Assembly: GCF_031951985.1 (NCBI RefSeq)
Contig: NZ_JAVLVU010000001.1
Coordinates: 4,092,001 to 4,156,000, forward strand
DNA length: 64,000 nucleotides
Reading direction: 5' to 3'
DNA from: Mucilaginibacter terrae
Lineage (GTDB): Bacteria > Bacteroidota > Bacteroidia > Sphingobacteriales > Sphingobacteriaceae
Shown here: one piece after another, positions 8,342 through 17,457 of the stretch
Layout of the letters: every line of letters starts with the position of its first letter
How positions within the stretch are numbered: the first letter of the stretch is position 1
The notes under the pieces: model-generated
Database searches by the model: none
What the model saw: the letters and a program-made list of their open reading frames with translations, nothing else
What the model was told of the DNA's origin: nothing
Translations under genes and position numbers: made by a program

Positions 8342-8990
8342 TACCCTAAACTTTCTAACCAACCTCAAGGAAAATAACAGCCGCGAGTGGTTTCAGGCTA
8401 ATAAGGAACGTTATGATGAGGCACACCAGGATATGCTGGGCTTTGCCACTCAACTTATAAAAGAGTTAAGTAAAGCCGATACCGGTGTTGACAGTAATGT
8501 GGAGCCTAAAAAGAGTTTGATGCGCATTTACCGCGACATCCGTTTTAGTAAAGATAAAACGCCTTATAAAACACACTTTGCAGTGGGCAGGCTAACCAAA
8601 CATAAGTCGGTAGAGATTGGCTATTACCTGCAAGTTGAACCGGGTAATAAATCGTTTATTGCCGGTGGTTACTGGATGCCGCAGGGTGAGCATATTAAAG
8701 CCATAAGGCAGGAAATTGATTATAATGCCGCCGACCTTACAGCTATCATTGATGAGCCACAGTTTAAAAAAGCCTTTGGAGAGTTTCGCGAACAAGAGAA
8801 ACTGAAAACATTACCCAAAGGCTACGAGGCCGATAACAAGCATATAGAGCTTTTAAAACTCAAAAGCTTTATAGCCTACCGCAACCTCACCGATAAGGAA
8901 ATACTCAGCGCTGATGCGCCTAAAAAGATAGCTACGCTATGCGAGCAGATACATCCTTTAAATGTGTTCTTGAATAATGCCATTGGTTAA
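8328..8990 (+). CDS. DUF2461 (TIGR02453) family protein
   Basis: A soluble protein of 220 residues. Visible family traits are the opening FLTNLKENNSREWFQANKE, the central RIYRDIRFSKDKTPYKTH, and the later YYLQVEPGNKSFIAGGYW. The family is widespread in Bacteroidota; its role is not established. The start lies inside the end of the DUF983 gene. Confidence 0.9.
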   Translation: MLQTDTLNFLTNLKENNSREWFQANKERYDEAHQDMLGFATQLIKELSKADTGVDSNVEPKKSLMRIYRDIRFSKDKTPYKTHFAVGRLTKHKSVEIGYYLQVEPGNKSFIAGGYWMPQGEHIKAIRQEIDYNAADLTAIIDEPQFKKAFGEFREQEKLKTLPKGYEADNKHIELLKLKSFIAYRNLTDKEILSADAPKKIATLCEQIHPLNVFLNNAIG

Positions 8991-9002
8991 ACTTCAGCAA
9001 CG

Positions 9003-9119
9003 ATGCTATTAACAATTCCTGATTTCACAGGTAGTTTCAAAATTTCTGTGTGGCAAATAGCAGCAGTTTTAGCTATTATAGCTATATTAATTTATTTGTT
9101 CAGGAGAAAGCGTACATAA
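9003..9119 (+). CDS. Possible 38-residue single-helix membrane peptide
   Basis: ATG at 9003, TAA at 9117-9119. The product has a short polar start, a hydrophobic stretch from about residue 17 to 33 (WQIAAVLAIIAILIYLF) and a basic end (RRKRT), the layout of a small inner-membrane peptide. It begins 12 bp after the DUF2461 stop and may be in that operon. It is short and no homologue is recognised, so it may be spurious; the clean helix plus positive tail argues for coding. Confidence 0.45.
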   Translation: MLLTIPDFTGSFKISVWQIAAVLAIIAILIYLFRRKRT

Positions 9120-9161
9120 ACTTTAAATCCGCATTTCATCCTTTCAATTCAACTTACATCT

Positions 9162-9992
9162 ATGAAGATAAAAATCTTTTTTTTTGCCCTGATTTGTGGA
9201 ATGGCACTGCATTCCTGTAAAGTAATGTCGCCTAAGGCTTACAAAGCATTGATTGCCGGGCGCGATTCATTGCAAGCCCGTACAAATACTTTAGAAGAAG
9301 AGCGTGCTAAACTCCAGGCCGATACCGCACACCTGCACCGCGAACTGAATGATTTGCAGTTAACGTATAACGAGCTGAACGCTAAGTATACCATGCTGAA
9401 TAAAAATTACAGTGCAAACTCAACCAAACTAACCCAGCTATCGGGCGATTTACAAAAACGTGAAGCCCGCTTGCACGAAGTAGAAGATATTTTACGTAAG
9501 CGCGATGAAGCCACCAATGCCTTAAAGAATAAATTGCAAAAAGCCTTATTGGGCTTTCAGCAGAGCGGGCTTTCGGTTGATGTGCGTAACGGAAAAGTTT
9601 ATGTATCACTAACCGATAAATTACTTTTCCCATCAGGAAGTATAGTAATTGACGATAAGGGCAAGCAAGCCTTAAAGCAACTGGCAGCCGTACTGAATAA
9701 AGAAGCCGACATTAACCTTTCGGTTGAAGGCCATACCGATAACCAGCGTGTGGTAAATCTTGGCCAAATAAAAGATAACTGGGACTTGAGCGTACTGCGT
9801 GCCACATCGGTAAGCCGCTACTTAACCGAGGTTGAAAAGATTGATCCTACCCGGATTACTGCAACAGGTAAAGGCGAGTTTCAACCCCTCGACCCAGCTA
9901 AAACGCCTGAAGCCCGCGCCAAAAACCGCCGTATAGAGATTGTGCTTACCCCTAAACTTGACGAACTGTACAATTTGATCAATAATAAATAA
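9162..9992 (+). CDS. OmpA-family lipoprotein with coiled coil
   Basis: 276 residues. A lipoprotein signal ends in LHSC, giving lipidated Cys19. Residues about 30-125 are a heptad-rich coiled coil, and about 150-270 form an OmpA/MotB peptidoglycan-binding domain. The domain shows SVEGHTDNQ, then NWDLSVLRATSVSRYL and the end AKNRRIEIVLTPK, including the Asp and Arg that contact diaminopimelate in this family. It likely tethers the outer membrane to the wall. The preceding gap has no clear promoter box. An imperfect palindrome with a T-run follows and may terminate it. Confidence 0.92.
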   Translation: MKIKIFFFALICGMALHSCKVMSPKAYKALIAGRDSLQARTNTLEEERAKLQADTAHLHRELNDLQLTYNELNAKYTMLNKNYSANSTKLTQLSGDLQKREARLHEVEDILRKRDEATNALKNKLQKALLGFQQSGLSVDVRNGKVYVSLTDKLLFPSGSIVIDDKGKQALKQLAAVLNKEADINLSVEGHTDNQRVVNLGQIKDNWDLSVLRATSVSRYLTEVEKIDPTRITATGKGEFQPLDPAKTPEARAKNRRIEIVLTPKLDELYNLINNK

Positions 9993-10015
9993 GCAGTATT
10001 TTATTCTGCACTGAA

Positions 10016-10102
10016 CGCCATTTCGAAGTAGGAGAAATCTTGTACGGTTAAACTAATCAGCTGTATAAGATTCCTCTCACATTCAGAGTGGCATTTTTTT
10101 GT
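10016..10102. repeat. Imperfect palindromic repeat, TCATTTCGA-like family, with T-run
   Basis: The left part (GCCATTTCGAAGTAGGAGAAATCTT) and right part (AAGATTCCTCTCACATTCAGAGTGGC) are imperfect complements, followed by seven T. Related to the elements at 18171 and 24539. It probably also acts as terminator for the OmpA-like gene. The rest of the 9993-10219 gap shows nothing recognisable. Confidence 0.6.
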
Positions 10103-10219
10103 TTGGGCAGTATTATATTATTGATTTAACTATGGTAACAAATTAGCTTTCGTTTGCGTATAATTAAGCCAAACAAGCTCAAATGAGCCACGTTTAATTT
10201 AATCTATACTAAATTCACT

Positions 10220-10984
10220 ATGAAAGCTTACGCCATAATATCTGACGTGCATGGCAACTGTTTGGCCCTACAGGCCGTTTTAGCCGATATTAAAGCCAAA
10301 AAAATCAATACCATCATTAATTTGGGCGACCATGTTTTTGGTGCACTCGAACCCGAAGAATGTGCTCAGATTATACGCAATACCCCCATGTTTTGTATCA
10401 GCGGCAATACCGACCGTGAAATACTGGAAAATCTCGACAAAACATCCGAAAAGGAGAATATGGAGCGGGTAAAAAGTGCGCTTTCTAAAGACAGCATTAC
10501 CTGGCTTAAAAGCCTTCCGCCAACTGCCGTTTTTGATGATACCTTTTTTGTTTGCCATGGCACTCCCGAAAGTGATAATGAATATTTGCTCGAAAAAGTG
10601 ACTCCCAATGGCGTATTTGTTTATAACGACGAAGATCTGGTAGATAAAACAGCTCATATACAGCAAAAAATTATCCTGTGCGGGCACTCGCACGTAAACA
10701 GGGTAGTTTATTTAAGCAATGGTAAAATTATACTTAATCCGGGTAGTGTTGGGCTGCCGGCTTATTTGGGCGTGGGCGAGCACCGCTTTGCCATGGAATC
10801 GATGACACCGCACGCAAAATATGCCATTGTGTGTACCGATGGTGTTACTGTAAATATTGAGCAGGTGAACGTAAGCTACAACTGGACCCGCGCCTCAAAT
10901 GTAGCTAAAGCTAATGGAAGTAAAAATTGGGCATACTTTCTGCTCAACGGACGTATGCCTAAGGATTTGAGAAACCCCTCCTAA
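10220..10984 (+). CDS. Calcineurin-like metallophosphoesterase
   Basis: 254 residues of the bacterial metallophosphoesterase family (YfcE / diadenosine-tetraphosphatase-like). Metal-binding motifs are in order: ISDVHGN (D-x-H), NLGDHV (G-D), SGNTD (in place of GNH[DE]), CHGTP and CGHSHV (G-H-x-H). No signal peptide, so cytoplasmic. Substrate unknown. Its C-terminal third has extra residues after the final motif (GSKNWAYFLLNGRMP). A monocistronic gene facing rfbC across a repeat-rich convergent gap. Confidence 0.88.
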   Translation: MKAYAIISDVHGNCLALQAVLADIKAKKINTIINLGDHVFGALEPEECAQIIRNTPMFCISGNTDREILENLDKTSEKENMERVKSALSKDSITWLKSLPPTAVFDDTFFVCHGTPESDNEYLLEKVTPNGVFVYNDEDLVDKTAHIQQKIILCGHSHVNRVVYLSNGKIILNPGSVGLPAYLGVGEHRFAMESMTPHAKYAIVCTDGVTVNIEQVNVSYNWTRASNVAKANGSKNWAYFLLNGRMPKDLRNPS

Positions 10985-10985
10985 A

Positions 10986-11047
10986 TCCTCCCCAAAGGGG
11001 AGGACTTTAAAATATTTTTTTTGTTTTGCTCCTCTCCTTTGGAGAGG
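10986..11047. repeat. Convergent-gap hairpins, probable terminator
   Basis: Two tight hairpins: TCCTCCCC-AAA-GGGGAGGA (10986-11004), followed within 20 bases by a T8 run, and CCTCTCC-TTT-GGAGAGG (11031-11047). They are near mirror images, with flanking CTAAATCC and GGGTGAGG, a pattern typical of dispersed Bacteroidota terminator-like repeats. They probably terminate the phosphoesterase gene. Confidence 0.65.
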
Positions 11048-11059
11048 CTGGGTGAGGTC

Positions 11060-11608
11060 TTAAAACGGGCTCACAAAGTCGGCAAATTTAGGCAGCAGCT
11101 CATCTTTGGGCGATAATAATACTTCGGCTTCGTTAGTACCCCAGCCAATGCCTAAAGTAGGGTCGTTCCATATCACGCCAATTTCTGATGCTTTATCGTA
11201 AAAATTGGTTACTTTATAAGTGAAGATGGTATTGTCTTCGAGGGTTACAAAGCCATGCAAAAAGCCCGGCGGTACCCAAAATTGCTTGTGATTATCGCCG
11301 CTCAATTCTACCGAAACATGCTGTCCATAGGTTGGAGAGTTTTTTCGAATATCAAGAGCTATATCCAGTACCCGGCCTTGCAGCACGCGTACCAGTTTTC
11401 CCTGGGCAAACGGCTCGGCCTGTCCGTGTAAGCCACGTAAGGTGCCTTTTTGCGAAAAAGACTGATTATCCTGAACAAAATCGGCAACTATGCCGGCTTC
11501 GGCAAATTTGTTTTTGTTGTAGCTTTCGTAAAAGTACCCGCGGTCGTCGGGGAATATGCGCGGTTCGATAATAAGCAGGCCTTCAATGGCGGTGGTAGTA
11601 ACTTTCAT
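11060..11608 (-). CDS. rfbC: dTDP-4-dehydrorhamnose 3,5-epimerase
   Basis: Makes dTDP-4-dehydro-L-rhamnose from the D-xylo-hexulose form, on the route to L-rhamnose in surface glycans. 182 residues with the cupin fold. The catalytic His is in TLRGLHGQ, with the conserved KLVRVLQGRVLDIALDIR, then WVPPGFLHGF and a Tyr in FTYKVTNFYDK. It is last in a three-gene minus-strand operon after the TPR and DUF4286 genes (7 bp spacing) rather than in an rml cluster; the other rml genes are not in the window. Confidence 0.93.
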   Translation of the reverse strand: MKVTTTAIEGLLIIEPRIFPDDRGYFYESYNKNKFAEAGIVADFVQDNQSFSQKGTLRGLHGQAEPFAQGKLVRVLQGRVLDIALDIRKNSPTYGQHVSVELSGDNHKQFWVPPGFLHGFVTLEDNTIFTYKVTNFYDKASEIGVIWNDPTLGIGWGTNEAEVLLSPKDELLPKFADFVSPF

Positions 11609-11615
11609 GAGGTTA

Positions 11616-11918
11616 TTAGTCGATGGTTTTCATCAGGCTGTTAAACAATACGTAACGGTTTTCAAATTGTTGATGGTGGCGTACATGTAATTCGTGTACG
11701 TGCTTTTCGTGAAACTGCTGGTATTTTGCCAAATCGGGCGTTTGGTACTGAATACAATAAGTAACGCCCTCGTTAGGCGAATCCAAAACTTCCAGTATTT
11801 GATGGCCGCTAAAGCAACCAGTTTGCATAGCCGCCGGAATATGTTGCTGCTGCATCCATTGCAGCCACTCGGCACCGGCGCTGGCTTCAACCACAAAGGT
11901 TTCGTTGTAAATTATCAT
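11616..11918 (-). CDS. DUF4286 family protein
   Basis: 100 residues from the ATG at 11918 (MIIYNETF). A TTG three codons upstream is possible, but the family typically begins MIIYN. The protein is small and ferredoxin-like, with the typical HEKHVHELHVRHHQQF segment near the end. Function unknown. Sits between the TPR gene and rfbC in one transcription unit. Confidence 0.85.
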   Translation of the reverse strand: MIIYNETFVVEASAGAEWLQWMQQQHIPAAMQTGCFSGHQILEVLDSPNEGVTYCIQYQTPDLAKYQQFHEKHVHELHVRHHQQFENRYVLFNSLMKTID

Positions 11919-11936
11919 CGGCAGCAAAAATATAAA

Positions 11937-13757
11937 TTAAGAGGAGCTATCGGGCTTATCACCGCGTAATATTCTGAAATGTTTACGGGCATCGCCAATC
12001 CATATGCTGCCGGGGTAGTCGGTTATAATTTTCTGATAGTAACTCTTGGCGGTTTCTTTATCGTTGAGTTGTTCTTCGTAAATGGTGCCCAGCATGTACA
12101 CGGCATCATCGGCCCAAAGGTCGTACTGGTGTTCGGTCACTATTTGTTTAAGCGGAACTACTGCTGCCGCATAATTTTTTTGTTGAATGAGTATCCGCGC
12201 CTTAGCCATTAAAATATCATCGGCTAAAGCGTTGTTAGGATATTTCTTGTCGATGCTGTCTAAAGTTATTAATGCCTTTGCGGGTTCTTCCTTAAAAATT
12301 TGCAAATCGGCATGTGCATACATTTTAAGGGCTTTGCCAGCGGTATCGGCCACCAGGTTATCGCCAATTAATAACGACAAGTTAAGCGCATCGTTAGCAA
12401 TTAATTGCGAGGTGGCTGCTTTGAGTACTTTAAGCTGATTTTTAGCCCATTTAAAATCGCCGGTGTAGTAGGAGAGTTTAGCATTACGATAATTAGCTTC
12501 CTGCGCCATGGGTGTACCTTCAAAGGCTTTTTCAACCTGGCTGTAGGTCAACGTTGCTTCCCAGGGTTGGTTGTTGATGAGGTATAAATCGCCCAAATCA
12601 AGTTTACATGAGGCCAGGGTTTGCGGTCGGAGCGCTGTAATGCTCACGGCTTCTTCCAATAACTTTTGAGCCTCGTTTAGCTTGTGTAGTTTGAATGCCT
12701 GTAAATTAGCCAGCCTTTGCATAGCGAAGGCTGTACCCGCATTTTTACCAAATTCGCTTAGTAAATCGGTATAATCTTTTTCTAAACCCAGCAGATCGGC
12801 CTGTACATATTTGCCTGATGTTATTTTGAGATTTTTGGCATTGACCAACTCAATTTTAGTGGGAATATATAGGTCGTCGGTTTTGGCATTTTTCCCAATT
12901 AAATACTCATATCCGCGTATGGCGGTATCATAAGCACCGTTGGCTACCAGCGTTTGGCACAGTTCAAAAATATCGCTGCCATTACTGTTGGCTTGCCTGC
13001 GGTTTAAAGCCAGGGCTTGGTTCAATGCCTGGTCGTATTGCTTTTGCTGCAAATACTGCCATGTTAATAGGCTGGTAAAAACAACCTGCTGCGGGTCTTT
13101 TTGTATCCGTTTTAATAAGGCCGTGCGCAGCATATCATAATCGGCCTCGCCCTCATATAAAGCCCCGAAGGCGTTTTGAGCCTGGTTGATGTAAATAGGA
13201 TTAACCGAAAGTACGTTCAAATACTCGTTGGTAATGGCAGCTTTATCGCGTTTTAAGCGATAAAGGCTAATGAGTTCCGTGCCAAACATCTCCGGGTTGT
13301 GCAGTATATCGCGCCCTTTAAGCAGTATTTTAATGGCAAAGTCGGTGTTTTCGGCCTGGTAAAACTGGGTGGCTAAACCACTTATTGCAGCCTGGTTGGC
13401 CGGGAGGTTTTTTAATAGGCCTTCGTAAACGGCGTTGGCTTTATCGCTGTGACCTTGCTCATTATATATTTTGCCTAATAATATAGCGTATTGGGGTTCT
13501 TCGGGGTGCTTGCGTACAATTTTTTTGGTAATACTTTCGGCCTCGTCGTATTTTTTTAGGTTAATGAGGCTTTCTGTATAAACAAAAAAATAGGTTTCGT
13601 TATCCTGCCGGTACAAGCGCTGGTATATATCGGCCGCTTTTTGAAATTCGCCGTTTTGGTTGTATTGTCGCGCCAATAGCAATTCGTTATTATCCTGTGC
13701 ATGCAAGCAAATTGTTACAGCAAACAAAGTAAAAATCAGGACAAGTAAGCGCTTCAT
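11937..13757 (-). CDS. Exported tetratricopeptide repeat protein
   Basis: 606 residues from the ATG at 13757, chosen because it directly begins a signal peptide (MKRLLVLIFTLF... ending LHAQ). An upstream in-frame start would add ten unlikely residues. The remainder is helical TPR repeats, clear near residues 30-130 (for example YDEAESITKKIVRKHPEEPQ) and 480-600 (YAAAVVPLKQIVTEHQYD). TPR proteins serve as scaffolds, here probably periplasmic. First gene of the operon with DUF4286 and rfbC; no specific partner can be named. Confidence 0.85.
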   Translation of the reverse strand: MKRLLVLIFTLFAVTICLHAQDNNELLLARQYNQNGEFQKAADIYQRLYRQDNETYFFVYTESLINLKKYDEAESITKKIVRKHPEEPQYAILLGKIYNEQGHSDKANAVYEGLLKNLPANQAAISGLATQFYQAENTDFAIKILLKGRDILHNPEMFGTELISLYRLKRDKAAITNEYLNVLSVNPIYINQAQNAFGALYEGEADYDMLRTALLKRIQKDPQQVVFTSLLTWQYLQQKQYDQALNQALALNRRQANSNGSDIFELCQTLVANGAYDTAIRGYEYLIGKNAKTDDLYIPTKIELVNAKNLKITSGKYVQADLLGLEKDYTDLLSEFGKNAGTAFAMQRLANLQAFKLHKLNEAQKLLEEAVSITALRPQTLASCKLDLGDLYLINNQPWEATLTYSQVEKAFEGTPMAQEANYRNAKLSYYTGDFKWAKNQLKVLKAATSQLIANDALNLSLLIGDNLVADTAGKALKMYAHADLQIFKEEPAKALITLDSIDKKYPNNALADDILMAKARILIQQKNYAAAVVPLKQIVTEHQYDLWADDAVYMLGTIYEEQLNDKETAKSYYQKIITDYPGSIWIGDARKHFRILRGDKPDSSS

Positions 13758-13911
13758 GTATCTCAAAAATAATAAATTGCAGCCCAAACCAATTATATAT
13801 TTACTAATAGTTTAGGTACATTACTAACGGGTAAAATTGTGGTGACATTATACTGTAGGTTAGTAAATTTATATAATTTGACCTAATTTGAAAGAGAATG
13901 GACCTATAAAG

Positions 13912-15801
13912 ATGCTTAGCCGATTAAAATATTTTTTACTGATCATAATTCTGCCCGTATTTTTTTCGTGCCATGAAGAAGAACACAGGCAAATACCTGT
14001 GCGTGATTTTTTTAAAACCCCCGATAAAAGCTTCTTTAAAATATCGCCCGATGGCAAATACCTGTCATACCTAAAACCTTATAAAGAACGCCAAAACCTT
14101 TTCATTCTTTCGCTGGCCGATGGCAAAGAGCGTATGGCTACATCATTTACAGATAACTCCGTACGTGATTATACCTGGACTTTTAATAACCAGCTCATAT
14201 TTAGCCAGGATGTAAACGAGATGGACGAGTTTAAAATGTATGCCTTAGATGTAAATACATTACAAACGCGTACACTCCTAACACAAAGCAAAACCCGCAT
14301 TAAACTTTTAAGCCGTAACCGTTTGAATCCAGCAGAGGTTACCATCATCATGAACAAGCGTAATCCGGCTACGTTTGATGTTTATCGCTTAAACACCAAA
14401 AACAATGAATTAACGCTTTATATTAACAATCCCGGCAATATTACCGATTGGTACCCTGACAACAACGGCAAAATATTATTGGCCAAAGCATCAGATGGTG
14501 TTGACGAAACCATACTGTACCGCGCTAACGAGCAAGCTCCTTTTAAGCCCATCATTAAAAATAACTTTAAAAACAAGGTTGACCCTGTTGCCTTTACTGC
14601 TGCAGGCAAAACTTTTTATGCCCTATCAAACGTAAACCGCGATAAAACTGCGTTGGTAGAAATTAATGCAAATACAGGTCGTGAGGAAAAGTTTATTTAT
14701 GCTACTGATAAAGCCGATATTTTAGACGTAAGCTACTCGCGCAACAAGCACCGGTTAGAATATGTAGGATGGGAAGATGCCTGGCCGCACAAGCATTGTT
14801 TAAACGCAGAGATGGATAGCATTTATAAAAACCTGAAAAGGAAACTAAATAAAGGCGCCATCAGGTTTGTAGATCGGGATACTGCCGAAACTAAATTTGT
14901 AATTACCACCTATACAGATCGTAACCCGGGCACTTCTTATTTGTACGAAAAGGCTACCGATAAACTTACCCAGCTGAGTAACCTCAACACCAGCTTAAAA
15001 CCCGAAGAGTTATGCGCCATGAAACCGGTATCGTTTAAAGCGAGTGATGGCATGCTCATTAACGGTTATTTAACTTTGCCATTGGGCAGCAAGCAAAAGG
15101 ACTTACCGGTGGTGGTACTGCCGCACGATGGCCCCTGGAACCGTAACAACTGGGGATATAGTGCAGAGGTACAGTTTTTAGCCAACAGGGGGTATGCGGT
15201 GTTTCAAATTAACTACCGTGGTTCTACCGGGTATGGCAAAGCATTTATGAGCGCCGGTTTTAAGCAAATAGGGGGCAAAATACAAAGCGATATTTACGAT
15301 GGTGTGCAATGGCTGATAAAAGAAGAAATTGCCGACCCTAAAAAAATAGCCATCATGGGTGCCCGTTTTGGCGGATTTTCGGCTTTATACGGCATGTCAT
15401 TTCACCCCGAGGTTTATAATTGTGCCGTGGTGCAGTATGGGCTTATCAACTTTTTTAATTACTTAAAAGATGTGCCGCCGTTTTTTAAACCGCGTCTGCA
15501 AATGACATACGAAATGGTAGGCAACCCCGAAACCGATGCCAATATGTTCAGGGCTATATCGCCGGTTTTCCACACCGATAAAATTAAAGGACCGGTCCTG
15601 ATGTTTCAGGGAGCAAAAGACCCACGTGCCAATATTAGCGAGTTAAACCAGTTTGTACGGGCACTGCAAAAAAATAACGTAACAGTTAAGTACGTTTTAA
15701 AAGATAACGAACGCCAGTTTTTTAAAAGCGAGCATAACCGTATGGATATGTATTCTGAGATTGAAAAGTTTCTGAATAACCACATGAAAGTTAAGCAATA
15801 A
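13912..15801 (+). CDS. S9 (prolyl oligopeptidase)-like lipoprotein, catalytic Ser and His replaced
   Basis: 629 residues from the ATG at 13912, which starts a lipoprotein signal with lipobox ending FFSC; an upstream TTG would prefix eight residues. An N-terminal beta-propeller region (about 25-370) precedes an alpha/beta-hydrolase domain (about 375-625) with the S9 marks LPHDGPW and NYRGSTGYG. The nucleophile motif, normally GxSxGG, reads GARFGG, with Arg485 in place of Ser. The charge-relay Asp is present (GAKDPR, Asp570). The His, normally in DEGHGF, is Gln602 (NERQFF). It is therefore probably a non-enzymatic pseudopeptidase, perhaps a sensor or binding protein. A two-component system follows 7 bp downstream, which fits a signalling role. 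Confidence 0.85.
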   Translation: MLSRLKYFLLIIILPVFFSCHEEEHRQIPVRDFFKTPDKSFFKISPDGKYLSYLKPYKERQNLFILSLADGKERMATSFTDNSVRDYTWTFNNQLIFSQDVNEMDEFKMYALDVNTLQTRTLLTQSKTRIKLLSRNRLNPAEVTIIMNKRNPATFDVYRLNTKNNELTLYINNPGNITDWYPDNNGKILLAKASDGVDETILYRANEQAPFKPIIKNNFKNKVDPVAFTAAGKTFYALSNVNRDKTALVEINANTGREEKFIYATDKADILDVSYSRNKHRLEYVGWEDAWPHKHCLNAEMDSIYKNLKRKLNKGAIRFVDRDTAETKFVITTYTDRNPGTSYLYEKATDKLTQLSNLNTSLKPEELCAMKPVSFKASDGMLINGYLTLPLGSKQKDLPVVVLPHDGPWNRNNWGYSAEVQFLANRGYAVFQINYRGSTGYGKAFMSAGFKQIGGKIQSDIYDGVQWLIKEEIADPKKIAIMGARFGGFSALYGMSFHPEVYNCAVVQYGLINFFNYLKDVPPFFKPRLQMTYEMVGNPETDANMFRAISPVFHTDKIKGPVLMFQGAKDPRANISELNQFVRALQKNNVTVKYVLKDNERQFFKSEHNRMDMYSEIEKFLNNHMKVKQ

Positions 15802-15807
15802 CTTATC

Positions 15808-17454
15808 ATGGTTACCAAGGCACATAATAACGTTTACCAGAAAAATTTTTCGCTCATAGGTGCTTTCCTGGTGCTCATATCTATTATGGTGGTTGTGGCG
15901 CTGGTTATTGCTTACAATTTTACTGCACGCTTGGTTGAAAACGAGTTTGCCTCCAAAAAACTCGACGTACTGGAACAAACCATTAAACCGTACAATAACT
16001 TTTTTCAAAACCGCATTCCCGAAATTACTTCATACCAGGGCTTTCTCGATTCATCTTCGGCCGCCAATTATGCCCGTTCGGTGTTTCAAGATTACCCTTT
16101 TGTAAAAGTTATACGCTATGATGAAATTGCCATAGGCAGCCAGCCTGGCAGTAACACGGGTAATGCTATGGGTATATCGGTAAAAGCGGTTTACGAGTAT
16201 CGGCAGGTAAATAAGCAGGTGCAGGGCCTAAGACAATCAATTGCCACAGCTGGAGATGAATTTAATACCATGGCTGCCAAGTTTAATTACTTTTTGGTAA
16301 ATGCCGATACCTCCCGTGTGCCCAATCAGGATGAAATTTACCGTACCTTTTATGATGTTAAGCCCAGCAAAATAAGCTACTTAAATATTCCCCGCCGCGA
16401 AGAAATACGCCAGTACCGGGAGTTACAAAACGGTAAGCGGGTTTTGGCCGTATACAAGCAAAACATGATGACTTTTATGCTTGATGTATATACCATTAAG
16501 CTTAAAAATACACATCCCGAGCTTTATGAACACGTATCTATACAACCGGTGGTTTACGACCCTTTAACCACCGATAACAGCGAAATACGTACCGAAGTAG
16601 CTTTCCCAGGTGCATTTGCCGATTATAAACTCTACTTCCGCTCAAACCGCGAACATTTAAACGATGAAATTAACCGGCACTTTATGCCTACAGCCGCCGT
16701 GGTAATTCTTATCTATATATTTCTGGTTTTAATAGGCTGGCTCATATACCGCAACCTCAACGTTAACCTCAAGCTTTTTAAGCTCCAGTATGATTTTATT
16801 AACAACTTTACTCACGAGTTTAAAACCCCGGTAAGCGTTATAAAAATTGCCGGATCGAACTTACGTGGAGATGGTGAGTTAACCGAGCGTCAGCGCAAGC
16901 ACTACGGTAAAATATTGGATGAAGAGGCCGATAAGCTTAACGAACTGATGAACAAGCTGCTCTCGTTCACCCAAATCGAAAATCGTTCCATCAAGCTCAA
17001 TAAAGAAGAAATTAATATCGAAAATTTTGTACAAAAGTATATCAATACTTTCCGCATCAAGTACCCTGATTTTGAATTGGCATATAAAGTGGAAGAGGTA
17101 TCGAATTTTTATACCGACCCCGTGCTTTTAGGCAGTATTTTCCAGAATTTAATAGAGAATGCCTACAAGTATTCAAACCCCGGTAAAAAAGAGTTGTTTA
17201 TACATATTGGCTACGAAAAACGGAATATTGTTTTTTCATTTGCCGATAAAGGAATAGGTATTCCAAAGAGTGAGATAAATAATATATTTAAAAAGTTTTA
17301 CCGCATCGAAAACCAGTACAACCAAAACGGCAGCGTAGGGCTGGGTTTGGCTTTTTGTAAAGAACTGGCTAACTTTATGAACGGAGATTTGCAGGTAAAA
17401 AGTAAAGTAAACGAAGGCTCGGAATTTATTGTAACCCTGCCGTATGAAAATTAA
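15808..17454 (+). CDS. Membrane sensor histidine kinase
   Basis: 548 residues: helix at about 14-36, a periplasmic sensor region of about 250 residues with no recognised fold, a second helix near 291-311, then the HisKA dimerisation domain with phospho-accepting His336 (THEFKTPVS). The HATPase domain has the N box (NLIENAYKYS), the G1 box (DKGIGIPK) and a G2 box (GSVGLGLAFCKEL). It should phosphorylate the response regulator encoded 4 bp downstream. Located 7 bp after the S9-like lipoprotein, so the three may form one signalling unit; the signal is unknown. Confidence 0.93.
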   Translation: MVTKAHNNVYQKNFSLIGAFLVLISIMVVVALVIAYNFTARLVENEFASKKLDVLEQTIKPYNNFFQNRIPEITSYQGFLDSSSAANYARSVFQDYPFVKVIRYDEIAIGSQPGSNTGNAMGISVKAVYEYRQVNKQVQGLRQSIATAGDEFNTMAAKFNYFLVNADTSRVPNQDEIYRTFYDVKPSKISYLNIPRREEIRQYRELQNGKRVLAVYKQNMMTFMLDVYTIKLKNTHPELYEHVSIQPVVYDPLTTDNSEIRTEVAFPGAFADYKLYFRSNREHLNDEINRHFMPTAAVVILIYIFLVLIGWLIYRNLNVNLKLFKLQYDFINNFTHEFKTPVSVIKIAGSNLRGDGELTERQRKHYGKILDEEADKLNELMNKLLSFTQIENRSIKLNKEEINIENFVQKYINTFRIKYPDFELAYKVEEVSNFYTDPVLLGSIFQNLIENAYKYSNPGKKELFIHIGYEKRNIVFSFADKGIGIPKSEINNIFKKFYRIENQYNQNGSVGLGLAFCKELANFMNGDLQVKSKVNEGSEFIVTLPYEN

Positions 17455-17457
17455 AGC

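Noticed and set aside
13888..13911. Upstream TTG start for the S9-like lipoprotein
   Set aside because: It would put eight polar residues before a clean lipoprotein signal beginning at ATG 13912.
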